A DNA stretch of 49,789 nucleotides from Anaerolineaceae bacterium UBA1363 (GTDB lineage Bacteria; Chloroflexota; Anaerolineae; Anaerolineales; Anaerolineaceae): NCBI GenBank assembly GCA_002306055.1, contig DBRR01000025.1, positions 1-49,789 on the forward strand, in the 5' to 3' direction. Position 1 is the first letter of the stretch; every line of letters starts with the position of its first letter. This document shows, piece by piece, positions 40,255 through 49,504 of this stretch. The position numbers were made by a program, and so were the translations under genes. The notes beneath the pieces were generated by a model that was not told where the DNA came from, made no database searches, and was given only the letters and a program-made list of their open reading frames with translations.

Positions 40255-41265
40255 CTAAGGTTTGGGGATGACAATGCTGCCATCATTGATGCCAGCGATA
40301 ACTTCCTCAACCTTGGTCTTAATTTCCTCGCTGAGTTCGATCTCGGGGTTAATCGTGATAACCTGACCACCGTTTTGCAAGGTCGCAGAGAAGGTATGCC
40401 CGCCCATTATCCCTGCCGCGTGCAGTGAAATGATCTCACGCAGGATCACTTCCCAGTGGTATACTTGGCTGGCTACCACAGTCTTTGGAGCAAAGGCATT
40501 CTGATTTGCCTGCGTACCGAACCAATACAAACCAGCTTCTTCAGCTTTGCCAATGGCGCCAACCACCATTTGAGCAGAGCCGGTCAGAATATCGGCACCA
40601 GCCGCGATATGGGTGGTTGCAGCTTCGGCTGCGAGTGCCACATCTGAGAAACTACCAATGTAGGTCACACGCACGTCGATGCTTGGGTCAACAGATTTTA
40701 CGCCTGCCACGAAACCATCCACATATAGTTTGGCATCGCCAGTCTCAATCGGACCAACAACACCAATAATCTTCGATTTGGTCAACATGCCAGCCATGAC
40801 GCCATTCACATACCCACCCTGATCCGAAGCGGCTTCATAGGCGTGCACATTCGGCAGTCCAAATGTATCCACCGTGGTGCCCCAAGCGAACACGGTTTCC
40901 GGGAAGTCAGGTGCAATTTCCTGCACAGAGGAGCCATACTGTGAGCCATGGGCGATAACAATGTCATAGCCTTTGGTGGCATAATCACGAATGGCAGCTG
41001 CAGCATCATCAACAACAAACATATTTTCGGTAAAAGCATATTCCAGATCGTCACCCATTTCCGCTTTCAGTACTATTAGGGCATCTGAAATACTCTGCGT
41101 GAAAGCCAGGTCATTAATGCTGCTGGGAGAAACAACTGCGATGCGCAAAGGCTCGCTGGTTTCGCCACCTGTGGCTGGCGATTCTGCTTCCGGAGTCTGC
41201 GCGCAGGCACCCAGGAACATCGCCACGACTAAAAGGACTGAGACTAAGGTAAATACTTTCTTCAT
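40255..41265 (-). CDS. BMP-family substrate-binding lipoprotein (PnrA/Med-like)
   Basis: Extracytoplasmic binding protein, 336 residues. The signal peptide ends at the lipobox LGAC (Cys21), then a short linker. The BMP core shows LRIAVVSPSSINDLAFTQSI (opening strand), YDIVIAHGSQYGSSVQEIAP, VFAWGTTVDTFGLPNV, GGYVNGVMAGMLTKSKIIGV and YIGSFSDVALAAEAATTHIA. Characterised members (PnrA of Treponema, BmpA) bind purine nucleosides, but others bind autoinducer-like or unknown ligands. AGGAG precedes the ATG. It lies 49 nt after the second permease gene. Confidence 0.93.
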   Translation of the reverse strand: MKKVFTLVSVLLVVAMFLGACAQTPEAESPATGGETSEPLRIAVVSPSSINDLAFTQSISDALIVLKAEMGDDLEYAFTENMFVVDDAAAAIRDYATKGYDIVIAHGSQYGSSVQEIAPDFPETVFAWGTTVDTFGLPNVHAYEAASDQGGYVNGVMAGMLTKSKIIGVVGPIETGDAKLYVDGFVAGVKSVDPSIDVRVTYIGSFSDVALAAEAATTHIAAGADILTGSAQMVVGAIGKAEEAGLYWFGTQANQNAFAPKTVVASQVYHWEVILREIISLHAAGIMGGHTFSATLQNGGQVITINPEIELSEEIKTKVEEVIAGINDGSIVIPKP

Positions 41266-41314
41266 AATTCTCCTTTGTGTTAGGGAAGAGGCTTTTGCGC
41301 CATCCTCCCGGATT

Positions 41315-42247
41315 TTATCCTTCCCGCTCGAATACTTTGGTCAAGGCGGACGGACCCCGGCCTTTAGAGACAGAAAGGGTCAAGACTAAGAGTGTCAAAA
41401 TGTACGGCATCATGACTGCCAACTCCGCCGGGATGGGGATGCCAAGCACCTGGATCCAAAGCTGCAGAGCGTTGACCATGCTGAAGAGCAGTGCGCCACC
41501 TAGGATTCCAAAAGGTTTCCAGCTTCCAAAATAGACCAGCGCGACGGCGATAAAACCCTGACCAGCTGTCATGTTCTGCTGGAAGACATTCAACAGTGCA
41601 ACTGAAAGCGACGCGCCAGCAATTCCCGAAAACACTCCGCCCATGATGACGGTTAGATATCGGATGCCTGCCACGCTGACCCCCAGCGAGTCCGCCGCTT
41701 CAGGATTCTCGCCCACTGCCCGGATCTTCAAGCCAAGCGTTGTTTTATTTAACACGAACCAGGCAACCGGCACAAGCAAAAATGCTAGGTAGACAAGTGC
41801 GTTATGATTGAAAAAGATCTCGCCTATCACCGGGATCTTGCCCAGCAGAGGGACCGAAATCTTTTGGAAACCCCTTACGCCTTCTACTGTCCCAACTAGT
41901 TTTTGGAATAGCAAATTGCTCATTCCCATGCCAAAGAGATAAAAACCAATACCGCTGATGCCTTGGGTGGCATGCAAATTGACTGTCACAAATGCCATTG
42001 CCAGCCCCATCAAAGCCCCCACACCCATGGCTGCCAGCAAGCCGAGCCACAAATTACTCGTTTTCAGCGTGACATAAAACGCGACAAATGAACCGAGTAG
42101 CATCTGCCCTTCCACCCCCAAGTTCAGGACGCCGCTGCGCTGCCCAAACATCTCGCCGATCGAGGCGAACAGATAGGGAGTTGTCAGGCGAATACCCGAA
42201 GAAATGATCCCGATGATGACTGTGGCACTAAGCAGATCCGAAATCAT
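41315..42247 (-). CDS. ABC transporter permease, BMP importer (YufQ-like)
   Basis: Inner-membrane permease, 310 residues, about eight hydrophobic segments. SGIRLTTPYLFASIGEMFGQ, RSGVLNLGVEGQMLLGSFVA and LGLKIRAVGENPEAADSLGV are signatures of the BMP-associated permeases. The start overlaps the stop of the first permease gene by 4 nt (ATGA), and AGGTGAGGC stands just before it. The two permeases should form a heterodimer in the membrane. Confidence 0.92.
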   Translation of the reverse strand: MISDLLSATVIIGIISSGIRLTTPYLFASIGEMFGQRSGVLNLGVEGQMLLGSFVAFYVTLKTSNLWLGLLAAMGVGALMGLAMAFVTVNLHATQGISGIGFYLFGMGMSNLLFQKLVGTVEGVRGFQKISVPLLGKIPVIGEIFFNHNALVYLAFLLVPVAWFVLNKTTLGLKIRAVGENPEAADSLGVSVAGIRYLTVIMGGVFSGIAGASLSVALLNVFQQNMTAGQGFIAVALVYFGSWKPFGILGGALLFSMVNALQLWIQVLGIPIPAELAVMMPYILTLLVLTLSVSKGRGPSALTKVFEREG

Positions 42248-43407
42248 GCCTCACCTGCTTCCTGCTGCATCTCAGCATCCTCTGGCTCTGCCAGCTCAGT
42301 CCCGAATTGACTCTGCCTCCGTTTCTGACTACGCCTGCGAAAGAACTCACTGCTCACCACAAACACCACCACCAAGCCATTCAGCGCTGTGATCAACGCC
42401 GATGGCACCTGCACTACGCGCTGCATGGCATTCGCCCCCACCAGCAGCCCGCCAAACAACACTGACGCGGGAATGGTAATCAGGGGGTGCAACTGCCCAA
42501 ACAAGGCGGCAACAATTCCGTTAAACCCCGCGTTGCCTGTAAAACCCGTTGCCGATCCATCCGTAATCATGCGATAATTTACCCCATAAACCTGCATCAT
42601 GCCTGCCAGGCCGGCAAAAGCGCCGCTGAGCAGCAGTGCCACCACGATGTGCTTTTTGACATCAATACCGCCATATTTCGAAGCTGGCTGGCTTTGCCCA
42701 ACAGCCCTGATCCGATACCCAAGTGTAGTACGCCATAACAAAAAGTAGACCGCTACTGCCAGCAAGATTGCGATCAGCAGTCCCATGTGCAATCTCGTCG
42801 GCGAGAGCCGCGGCAGGCGATAGGTCTCAAGCAGCCTTGCCGTCTGAGGGATTTGCGATGCTGCTTCCCTTTGCACTGGGTCAATCATCGGTCCGCGCAT
42901 CAGATAGTTCATGACTTGTACTGCGATGGCGTTCATCATCACCGTGCTTAGGATTTCATTGACATTGAAATAAGCTTTCAAGATGCCCGGAATACCGCCC
43001 CAGATCATCCCACCGATAATACCGAGCAGCATGGCAATGATAATCGCCAGCCAACCGGGCAACTCGGTAAAAGTCAAACCAAACCAAGTGGAGAGGATCG
43101 CCCCGATGATCATCTGTCCTTCTCCACCAATATTCGTGACACTGCCGCGATAGGCAATACAGGTCCCCAACCCAACCAGCAGCAAAGGAACAGCTTTTAC
43201 TAAAGTTTCAGTAAAGGCATTGAAGCTGCCGAAAGCCCCTTGAGCCAACGCGCCGTAAGCCACTAGGGGGTTAGCACCCAACAACATTAAGAAAATCGCC
43301 CCCACCAGCAACGCTGCCAGCGTGGCAAAAATCGGCATCAATTGATCAAAAATGGAACCTGCTCGGTCTTTCAAACGCAAATCCGATGTTGCCTGTTTTG
43401 GCGGCAT
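42244..43407 (-). CDS. ABC transporter permease, BMP importer (YufP-like)
   Basis: Inner-membrane permease, 387 residues, about nine hydrophobic segments. Signatures are SFNAFTETLVKAVPLLLVGL, VTNIGGEGQMIIGAILSTWF, GYRIRAVGQSQPASKYGGID and NAGFNGIVAALFGQLHPL. The C-terminal tail (RRRSQKRRQSQFGTELAEPE) is long and charged. I chose ATG 43407, which has CTGGAG 9 nt upstream; TTG 43431 would add eight residues. First gene of the operon permease-permease-binding protein-ATPase, an order different from the sugar importer in this window. Confidence 0.92.
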   Translation of the reverse strand: MPPKQATSDLRLKDRAGSIFDQLMPIFATLAALLVGAIFLMLLGANPLVAYGALAQGAFGSFNAFTETLVKAVPLLLVGLGTCIAYRGSVTNIGGEGQMIIGAILSTWFGLTFTELPGWLAIIIAMLLGIIGGMIWGGIPGILKAYFNVNEILSTVMMNAIAVQVMNYLMRGPMIDPVQREAASQIPQTARLLETYRLPRLSPTRLHMGLLIAILLAVAVYFLLWRTTLGYRIRAVGQSQPASKYGGIDVKKHIVVALLLSGAFAGLAGMMQVYGVNYRMITDGSATGFTGNAGFNGIVAALFGQLHPLITIPASVLFGGLLVGANAMQRVVQVPSALITALNGLVVVFVVSSEFFRRRSQKRRQSQFGTELAEPEDAEMQQEAGEA

Positions 43408-43855
43408 AGTCAAAACTCCAGATCGGTTCAAATGCTCAGGAAATTACCCGCTTAACCCGACGGGTTTTCCTGGCGAGGTAAGGATAAGGATTATTGACCA
43501 ATTTTACCAGTAAAGTAAAAAAACGCTCATAGCAAACGAAGAGCAGGGATGATTGTGTCGCGTTCCGTGAATTTTTTGAGTGCTGGAGCCCTCCATTTAG
43601 ACGGATTTTTTCAACACTTTACTGATTACAAAAAAACCGTTAATCACGATTTTCAGTTCTAAACCCTGCTTATTTCCCTGTATTTGACCTGAAAAGACTT
43701 CTCCAGCTTTTCTCACTGGTCTGAACAATAGTTGTATAATTTACCGCTGAAACATGGATGGGAGTAATCAATTCAAGCATTTCCTGCCCCATCAAAGTAA
43801 TTTATTATACAAATTTTTTATGAAGGAATTAATCCGGAAAGGTTAATGGTCATCA
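43408..43855. other. Divergent intergenic region between the BMP operon and hppA
   Basis: An AT-rich spacer of 448 bp. On the plus strand TATAAT at 43735-43740 is a likely -10 box for hppA, giving a leader of about 110 nt. Two tiny frames lie in that leader: MKELIRKG from ATG 43820, and a 16-codon one from ATG 43846 that overlaps the hppA start. No protein gene is credible. The minus-strand promoter of the BMP operon is not obvious. Confidence 0.5.
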
Positions 43856-45958
43856 ATGTCGACAACGAATCCTGCTGTAAACCCAACCCCCAATAAAAAC
43901 CAAACAATTCGAGTCCTGGGCAACCGCTGGTTTGTTTTAGGAGTCGGCGTACTCATCGCGAGCATTGTGCTCATGCTTACACTGGATATGCAACTCTATG
44001 CTGTCTCCATGGTGGCAGGGTTGATGGGTATTGCGTTGGCGGGGTATTTCATCTTGCGCATCACACTCCGCCCGGTGCAGTCCGAGACTATGGTTGGCCC
44101 GGCGACTGATATCCGTAATGGCGCGCGCACTTACCTCAGGCGGCAAATCAGGACAATTTTACTGGTGACGCCATTCTTTGCGGCTTTGTTGTATTGGATC
44201 CTGGACTGGAAAGTAGCTGTTACCGCAGTTTGCGGTGTTCTGACCTCTTTGTTGGCATCCTATATCGGTATGAGTGTGAGTGTGCGGACAAACCTGCAGA
44301 CTGCAGATATCGCCAATGAGGGGAAGCAAAGTCCCTTCCGTGTGGCTCTGTTTGGCGGTTCAGTCATGGGTTTTTGCATCACTGGCTTGAGCCTGATTGT
44401 GCTTTCCGTGTTGTTTAGCATCTTCAAAGATCCTAACGCACTGGTTGGTTTTGCATTTGGCGGCGGCCTGGCAGCCCTATTTGCTCAGATTGGTGGTGGA
44501 ATTTTTACAAAATCAGCGGATATCGGCGCAGACCTGGTGGGCAAGATCGAAGAAAATATCCCTGAGGATGATCCTCGCAACGCAGCAGTTATCGCGGATC
44601 TGGTGGGAGACAATGTAGGCGACTGCGCGGGACGCGGCGCGGACCTCTTCCAGACTTTCAGTGACGACCTGGTCACAGGTTCCATCGTGGCGGTCGCATT
44701 AGCTTCAGTTTATGGACAGAACGGCATCTTCTTCCCATTCCTGATGCAGAGTGTGGGTATCTTAGCCTCTGCCATCGGTATTTTCGCCACTCGGGAGTGG
44801 AAACCTGGCATGTCTCCATCCACGCAGTTCAATATCGGATTGCTTGTGAGTTCTATTTTTAGCATAGCCGGTGCGATAATTTTGTCCCTTTTATTGCTGG
44901 ACAGTTGGATTATTGCTATCGCTGCTACTCTGGGCGTGGTAATCACCACAGTCGCCTCTCTGAGCACGCGTTACTATGCGGGTATGGAAGGTAAACCGGT
45001 CAAAAACATTGCCAAAGCCTCCAAACGCGGTGCCGCTTTGAACCTGATCACCGGGATTGCCTACGGCTTGCAAAGCCCTGTGTTGCCGGTGGTCATCCTT
45101 ATGGGTGTGGTGATTGGCGTTTACTCATTTTCAGGCAATAGTCTTCTGGCACTGGTAGGGGTTAACATCGGAACAGACCTGCTGATCACCTTCATCATGG
45201 CTGCGGATGCCTTTGGACCGATCGTAGACAACGCTGCAGGGATAGCCGGAATGGCACAAGCAGACAGGCCCGTTATCGAGAAGCTCTCCAAGCTGGATTC
45301 AGTCGGTAATACGATGAAGGCTATCACCAAAGGCTATGCCATGATCTCTGGAACCATTACAGCCTTTGTCATCTTCCTGACCTTTTACAGACTCGCAGGC
45401 ATCGAATCGATCGATGTCACCACGCCTTTCAACCTCGGTTTCCTGTTCATTGGGGTTTGTCTGCCGTTTCTCATCTCCTCGCTGGTCATCGGTTCAACTG
45501 CAAAAACTGCTGAAAAGATGGTGGATGAAGTCCGCGACCAATTCATAAAGAACCCGAATATTCTCAAGGGTACAGCCAAGCCGGATTATTCTCACTGTGT
45601 CGACATCGCCACCCGCAACGCTCTGCGGGAGATGATCCTGCCGAGCGCGATCAGCGTCCTGGTGCCGATCGCGGTTGGGTTTGCTTTTGGCATGAATGCA
45701 CTGGGGGCTGTGTTGGTTGGTTCGGTGGCGTGTTCTGCACTCCTGGGACCTTTCTTCAACAATACAGGTACCGCGTTTGACAATGCCAAGAAGACCATTG
45801 AAGACATGAAACACATGCGCGGCACCCCTGAGCACATCGCCGCTGTGATTGGAGACACCGTCGGAGATTCCCTGAAGGATGTCGCCGGACCCTCAACCCT
45901 GATTTTCATGAAGCTGATCGGCATGGCATCGTTGCTGATTGTGCCATTGATCAAGTGA
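43856..45958 (+). CDS. hppA: Membrane-bound ion-pumping pyrophosphatase (H+-PPase type)
   Basis: Integral membrane enzyme that hydrolyses pyrophosphate and pumps H+ (or Na+), 700 residues with about 16 helices. Catalytic motifs are IGADLVGKIEENIPEDDPRN near 222-241, then DNVGDCAGRGADLFQTFSDD, and late GDTVGDSLKDVAGPS. The K+-dependence site reads GNTMKAITKG: a Lys where K+-dependent enzymes have Ala, with Thr three residues on. That predicts a K+-independent, proton-pumping enzyme. AAAGG lies 13 nt before the ATG, which is a long gap. An overlapping 16-codon upstream frame has the better spacing. PPi from biosynthesis would energise the membrane. Confidence 0.96.
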   Translation: MSTTNPAVNPTPNKNQTIRVLGNRWFVLGVGVLIASIVLMLTLDMQLYAVSMVAGLMGIALAGYFILRITLRPVQSETMVGPATDIRNGARTYLRRQIRTILLVTPFFAALLYWILDWKVAVTAVCGVLTSLLASYIGMSVSVRTNLQTADIANEGKQSPFRVALFGGSVMGFCITGLSLIVLSVLFSIFKDPNALVGFAFGGGLAALFAQIGGGIFTKSADIGADLVGKIEENIPEDDPRNAAVIADLVGDNVGDCAGRGADLFQTFSDDLVTGSIVAVALASVYGQNGIFFPFLMQSVGILASAIGIFATREWKPGMSPSTQFNIGLLVSSIFSIAGAIILSLLLLDSWIIAIAATLGVVITTVASLSTRYYAGMEGKPVKNIAKASKRGAALNLITGIAYGLQSPVLPVVILMGVVIGVYSFSGNSLLALVGVNIGTDLLITFIMAADAFGPIVDNAAGIAGMAQADRPVIEKLSKLDSVGNTMKAITKGYAMISGTITAFVIFLTFYRLAGIESIDVTTPFNLGFLFIGVCLPFLISSLVIGSTAKTAEKMVDEVRDQFIKNPNILKGTAKPDYSHCVDIATRNALREMILPSAISVLVPIAVGFAFGMNALGAVLVGSVACSALLGPFFNNTGTAFDNAKKTIEDMKHMRGTPEHIAAVIGDTVGDSLKDVAGPSTLIFMKLIGMASLLIVPLIK

Positions 45959-45970
45959 ACACGCTATCTC

Positions 45971-46109
45971 AGGGTGGGTTGGCGTGACAGCATCTCACTC
46001 TGTCTTAACATCGAAATAACCAACCCACCAAGAATAGCTTGTGCTGCGGTGGGTAGGCTATAACCCGGTATGCTTCTGTATTTGCTTTGTGACGCCAACC
46101 CACCCTACC
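45971..46109 (-). mobile_element. MITE-like foldback element, copy 2
   Basis: Left end AGGGTGGGTTGGCGTGACA and right end TGTGACGCCAACCCACCCTA form terminal inverted repeats. The interior (ACCAACCCACCAAGAATAGC, then GTGCTGCGGTGGGTAGGCTA) is the reverse complement of copy 1. It starts 12 bp after the hppA stop and may supply its terminator hairpin. Confidence 0.7.
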
Positions 46110-46166
46110 TGCGCGGCGAAGACGCAAGCACGATTATCGACTTTTACGTATTAACACAATATCTTC

Positions 46167-46331
46167 GTAGGGTGGGTTGGCGTCAAAGTACCTCGCCCTG
46201 GCTTAACATCGAAGTAGCCAACCCACCAAAAACAGCAATCCTCCTTGCGAACAAAATTGATGAATCAATTTGCTTTTGCAGCGGAGGGTAGGCTATACCC
46301 GGTGTGCTCCTGCTTGTGCTTTGTGAGGCCA
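46167..46331 (-). mobile_element. MITE-like foldback element, copy 3 (degenerate right end)
   Basis: Left end GTAGGGTGGGTTGGCGTCAA is intact. The interior is in the same orientation as copy 2, with AGCCAACCCACCAAAAACAG and GCGGAGGGTAGGCTATACCC. The right end has decayed to TTTGTGAGGCC. An insertion of about 30 bp relative to copy 2 includes AATTGATGAATCAATTTGCT, which is shared with copy 1. Confidence 0.65.
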
Positions 46332-46403
46332 TACTCTTCGAGCACGATGACCTACCCTCCCTGCGCTTTTCCTGCTTTGCGTGAAAATCTTTTCGTAGAG
46401 CGT

Positions 46404-46569
46404 GATTGAGGGCACCTTGATCGATTTAATGTGCCTGCTGATCGTGCCCTCAATCCGCCAACAGCGGTGATCTGGCTCGCGATCCTTTTTTACATACCAT
46501 CAATGGAGTCATGGCGGATTGGAAGCATACCAAGGTTTCCGTATGATGTAGCGCACAGTGCTTCCAATC
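46404..46569. repeat. Two inverted-repeat pairs in the hppA-yitT spacer
   Basis: GATTGAGGGCAC (46404-46415) pairs with GTGCCCTCAATC (46444-46455), and GATTGGAAGCA (46517-46527) pairs with TGCTTCCAATC (46559-46569). The remaining spacer to 46762 shows no credible gene. These could be folded RNAs or remains of other foldback elements. Confidence 0.5.
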
Positions 46570-46762
46570 TCGCCCTACCGGCACTTCGTCTCGCCCTGCG
46601 AATGAAATCCAAAGCCAGATCGCCACGCTATTTTCGCAAAGACGAGAACTTCCGTCGTTGCCAGGAGCAAAGCGACGTGGCGATCAGCTCGATACTTTTA
46701 TTTATAAACATGACGACCCACCCTGCCTGCTGCCACGACTCAAGCAATCAATAAAGCACCTG

Positions 46763-47791
46763 CTAAAAGAAGTGTGAGGGGAAGTAACCGGTCACGTTGA
46801 CCGCGTTGTTCTCGATGAAAAATGCTTTTGAATCCAAATCCAGCACGCCCCGCCGTAGACGGATCAGTTCATATTTTGACACTACCGTGTTGATAACCAC
46901 AAAATCCGTATCCGTATAGGCGCCCTTCCCGTCCCAATAAGTCGCCCCGCGTTGGATTTCTTGCGTGATGAAAGGCAGAATTTCACGATTGCGGGTAATG
47001 ACCATCACGTTGATTTTTACATTCTGATAATGGGTGCGGTCCATCATGAAGGCGTAAATCAGGGTAAATATCACCGAGTACACCATGATAAGCGGCGGAT
47101 TGGTGAAAAGGGCATAGCCATAAACGATCAGGCTGATGATTAATCCCACTCTTCCAACACTGAAATTGTTGTGTTTCATGCTGATATACACCCCCAGAAT
47201 ATCCGCCCCACCTGAAGACCCCCCAGCCCTCAGGCACAATCCAGCTCCAAACCCTGCCAGCGCTCCCCCCACCAGGCAAACTGTCAGCAGATCATCGAGC
47301 TCCGGAATCATTTGCCGGATCGGGATGAACGACAGCGCGAGCGTTATCACAGCGATTGAAACAATCGTTTTCAACATAAACTTTCGGTTGACAGCTTTAT
47401 ATGAAATCAGCAGAAGAGGTAAATTTAGACCCAACAGGATCACGCCAGTCAAAGATCCTATCCCCGGAATCACCCTTTGAAGCAGCTCCAGGATGATCTT
47501 TGCGATACCCGTCAGATTGCCAATGTAAAGCCCTGCGGGGATAACCAGCAAATTAATGGTCGCTGCGTAAAGCAAGCTGCCGAAAATGATCAGACCAAAA
47601 TCCCTGAGATCGCTCCAAAAATCAGGTCCTTTCAAGAATTTCTTCCATCCCCTTTTGGCGGGTTTCGCCTTGCTTGCCGCGTGTTTTTTTGCTTTGGGTT
47701 TACGGGTAGAAACCTGAAGATTACCCAAGTCTTGGGTGGGTGAAACAAGAAAACTGCCATCTGCCAGGCTGATCTGTGGTGTTTGATTCAT
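46763..47791 (-). CDS. YitT-family membrane protein with C-terminal DUF2179-type domain
   Basis: A 342-residue integral membrane protein. A basic N-terminus (RKPKAKKHAASKAKPAKRGW) precedes five or six membrane helices, including DFGLIIFGSLLYAATINLLV and AGFGAGLCLRAGGSSGGADI. The R-x-G-G-S-S-G-G-x-D segment is the family hallmark. A cytoplasmic domain follows (VKINVMVITRNREILPFITQ) with RGATYWDGKGAYTDTDFVVI. ATG 47791 is my choice; in-frame TTG 47866 and ATG 47848 upstream lack ribosome sites too. It follows the FGGY kinase gene closely on the same strand, so the two may be co-transcribed. The transported substrate is unknown. Confidence 0.82.
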   Translation of the reverse strand: MNQTPQISLADGSFLVSPTQDLGNLQVSTRKPKAKKHAASKAKPAKRGWKKFLKGPDFWSDLRDFGLIIFGSLLYAATINLLVIPAGLYIGNLTGIAKIILELLQRVIPGIGSLTGVILLGLNLPLLLISYKAVNRKFMLKTIVSIAVITLALSFIPIRQMIPELDDLLTVCLVGGALAGFGAGLCLRAGGSSGGADILGVYISMKHNNFSVGRVGLIISLIVYGYALFTNPPLIMVYSVIFTLIYAFMMDRTHYQNVKINVMVITRNREILPFITQEIQRGATYWDGKGAYTDTDFVVINTVVSKYELIRLRRGVLDLDSKAFFIENNAVNVTGYFPSHFF

Positions 47792-47871
47792 AAGTCCCAA
47801 TCTTACCCGAGGAGCTTGTTTTTCAGCAAGACCCACAGTGTCACCCATAAGGCGCAACCGTGCCAAGGCAT

Positions 47872-49434
47872 TTAGTCATTGGCAGGGTACCCGGTGATAT
47901 CCTGAATTTCCTTGTATAAAGGCACAAGCCGGTCATACATTTTCAGATATACCCGGTTATAAAGCTCATCATAAATTTTGATGTTCTCAGGATTCGGCTC
48001 AAAGGTTTTGCCGATGCGCGTCATTTCTGACACTGCGGTTTCAAACGAAGGCTGCAATTTCAAACCCACAGCCAGATCCATCGCTGCTCCCAACCCACTG
48101 GCTTCGTAGACGTGAGGTCGGCTGACTGGCAGGGCAAAGATGTCAGCGGTCAACTGCGCGGCTGCGTCACTCTGGGAGCCTCCGCCGGCTACGCGCACCT
48201 CGGTAATCGGCACACCACTGCGCTTGCTGGTACGCTCCGCCCCTTCCCGCATTGCGTAAGCCAACCCTTCCAACATTGCCCGATAGAAGTATGCGCGAGT
48301 ATGTATCCCTCCGAATCCGATCACTGCCCCTTTTGCCTCCGGGCCGGGTGATCTCAAACCAGGCGCCCAGTAAGGCTGCAGTGTCAGCCCCATGGACCCG
48401 GCAGGCACCGAATTTACAAGATCATCGAACAAACCTTCCGGCTTCACTCCCCTCGCTTTCGCCAGCCGCTGCTCGTTTTGACCAAATTCCCGCAAGAACC
48501 AGGAGACCATCCAATAACCTCTGAAAAGCTGGACTTCGAGGGAATATGAGCCTGGTACCGCAGCAGGATAGGGAGGGATCAGGGGAATGACCTCGATATA
48601 CCGCTGGTGGATGGTGTTTATCGTCGCAGCCGACCCATAGGATAGGCAGCAAATATTGGATGCCAATGTTCCCGTGCCAAGCACCTCGCAAGCCTTATCG
48701 GCAGCCGCCGCAATCAGCGGCAACCCAGCAGGAATACCAGTTTCCTCCGAAGCCTGGCTGGTGACCTCCCCGAGCAAACCAGCTGGAGGGACCAGGTCGA
48801 CCAACTTATCAGGTTCAATCGGAACTGCCTTCCATTTCCAGTCGGACTTGCCAGCCCAAGTGTGTTTTTTGTAATCGAAGGGCAAATACGCCACCTGGCA
48901 GCCCGTTGAGTCAATAAACTTGCCGGTCATGCGGTGAGTAAGATATCCGGAAAGCAACACCACCTTCGCGGTTTGGCTCCAAATTTCTGGTTGGTACTTT
49001 TGGATCCAGTTCGTTTTGGCTTCGGATTGCAGGTAGCGGATTGTGTCCATCATTCCTGAAATGGTGAAAAGCACTCCCCACAACCCACCCACATTGGGCA
49101 AACCAGAGGTTCGCCGTTGGTCTGACCAATGAATAGAGGGTCTGAGTGGATTGCCTTGCTGGTCAAGGTTGATCATCACGTTTCGTTGGGTCGTGATGGC
49201 CACCCCAGCGATCTGTCCCTTATCCACGCCGGGGGTCGCCCAAAGTTGCTGGCATGCCTGGCACAGGCTTTCCCAAAAGATTCCAGGATCCAGCTCCGCC
49301 CAGCCCGGTTTGGGTGCCTGATAGGTTGGTAATGGGATTTGCGCTTTGAAGAGTAAATTGCCTTGCAGATCAAAAATCAACGCGCGGGTTGATTGCGTAC
49401 CGACATCAACAGCCAACAGTAGTTCTTTTGCCAT
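47872..49434 (-). CDS. FGGY-family carbohydrate kinase (xylulokinase-like)
   Basis: Cytoplasmic ATP-dependent sugar kinase, 520 residues, the family's normal length. The first actin-like ATPase domain starts LLLAVDVGTQSTRALIFDLQ and has SIHWSDQRRTSGLP. The second has AAADKACEVLGTGTL, LTLQPYWAPGLRSPGPEAKG, and the FGGY signature region ITEVRVAGGGSQSDAAAQLT followed by EASGLGAAMDLAVGL. GGAGGTG precedes the ATG. The sugar could be xylulose, ribulose, erythritol or another polyol; the sequence alone does not decide. It is not next to the sugar importer (46 kb away), so linkage to it is only a possibility. Confidence 0.92.
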   Translation of the reverse strand: MAKELLLAVDVGTQSTRALIFDLQGNLLFKAQIPLPTYQAPKPGWAELDPGIFWESLCQACQQLWATPGVDKGQIAGVAITTQRNVMINLDQQGNPLRPSIHWSDQRRTSGLPNVGGLWGVLFTISGMMDTIRYLQSEAKTNWIQKYQPEIWSQTAKVVLLSGYLTHRMTGKFIDSTGCQVAYLPFDYKKHTWAGKSDWKWKAVPIEPDKLVDLVPPAGLLGEVTSQASEETGIPAGLPLIAAAADKACEVLGTGTLASNICCLSYGSAATINTIHQRYIEVIPLIPPYPAAVPGSYSLEVQLFRGYWMVSWFLREFGQNEQRLAKARGVKPEGLFDDLVNSVPAGSMGLTLQPYWAPGLRSPGPEAKGAVIGFGGIHTRAYFYRAMLEGLAYAMREGAERTSKRSGVPITEVRVAGGGSQSDAAAQLTADIFALPVSRPHVYEASGLGAAMDLAVGLKLQPSFETAVSEMTRIGKTFEPNPENIKIYDELYNRVYLKMYDRLVPLYKEIQDITGYPAND

Positions 49435-49504
49435 TTACACCTCCAGGTCCTAGCCCAAGCATTTTTCTCGCTGAGCCGGGTTCATATATAACCCTAGTAG
49501 TCAG

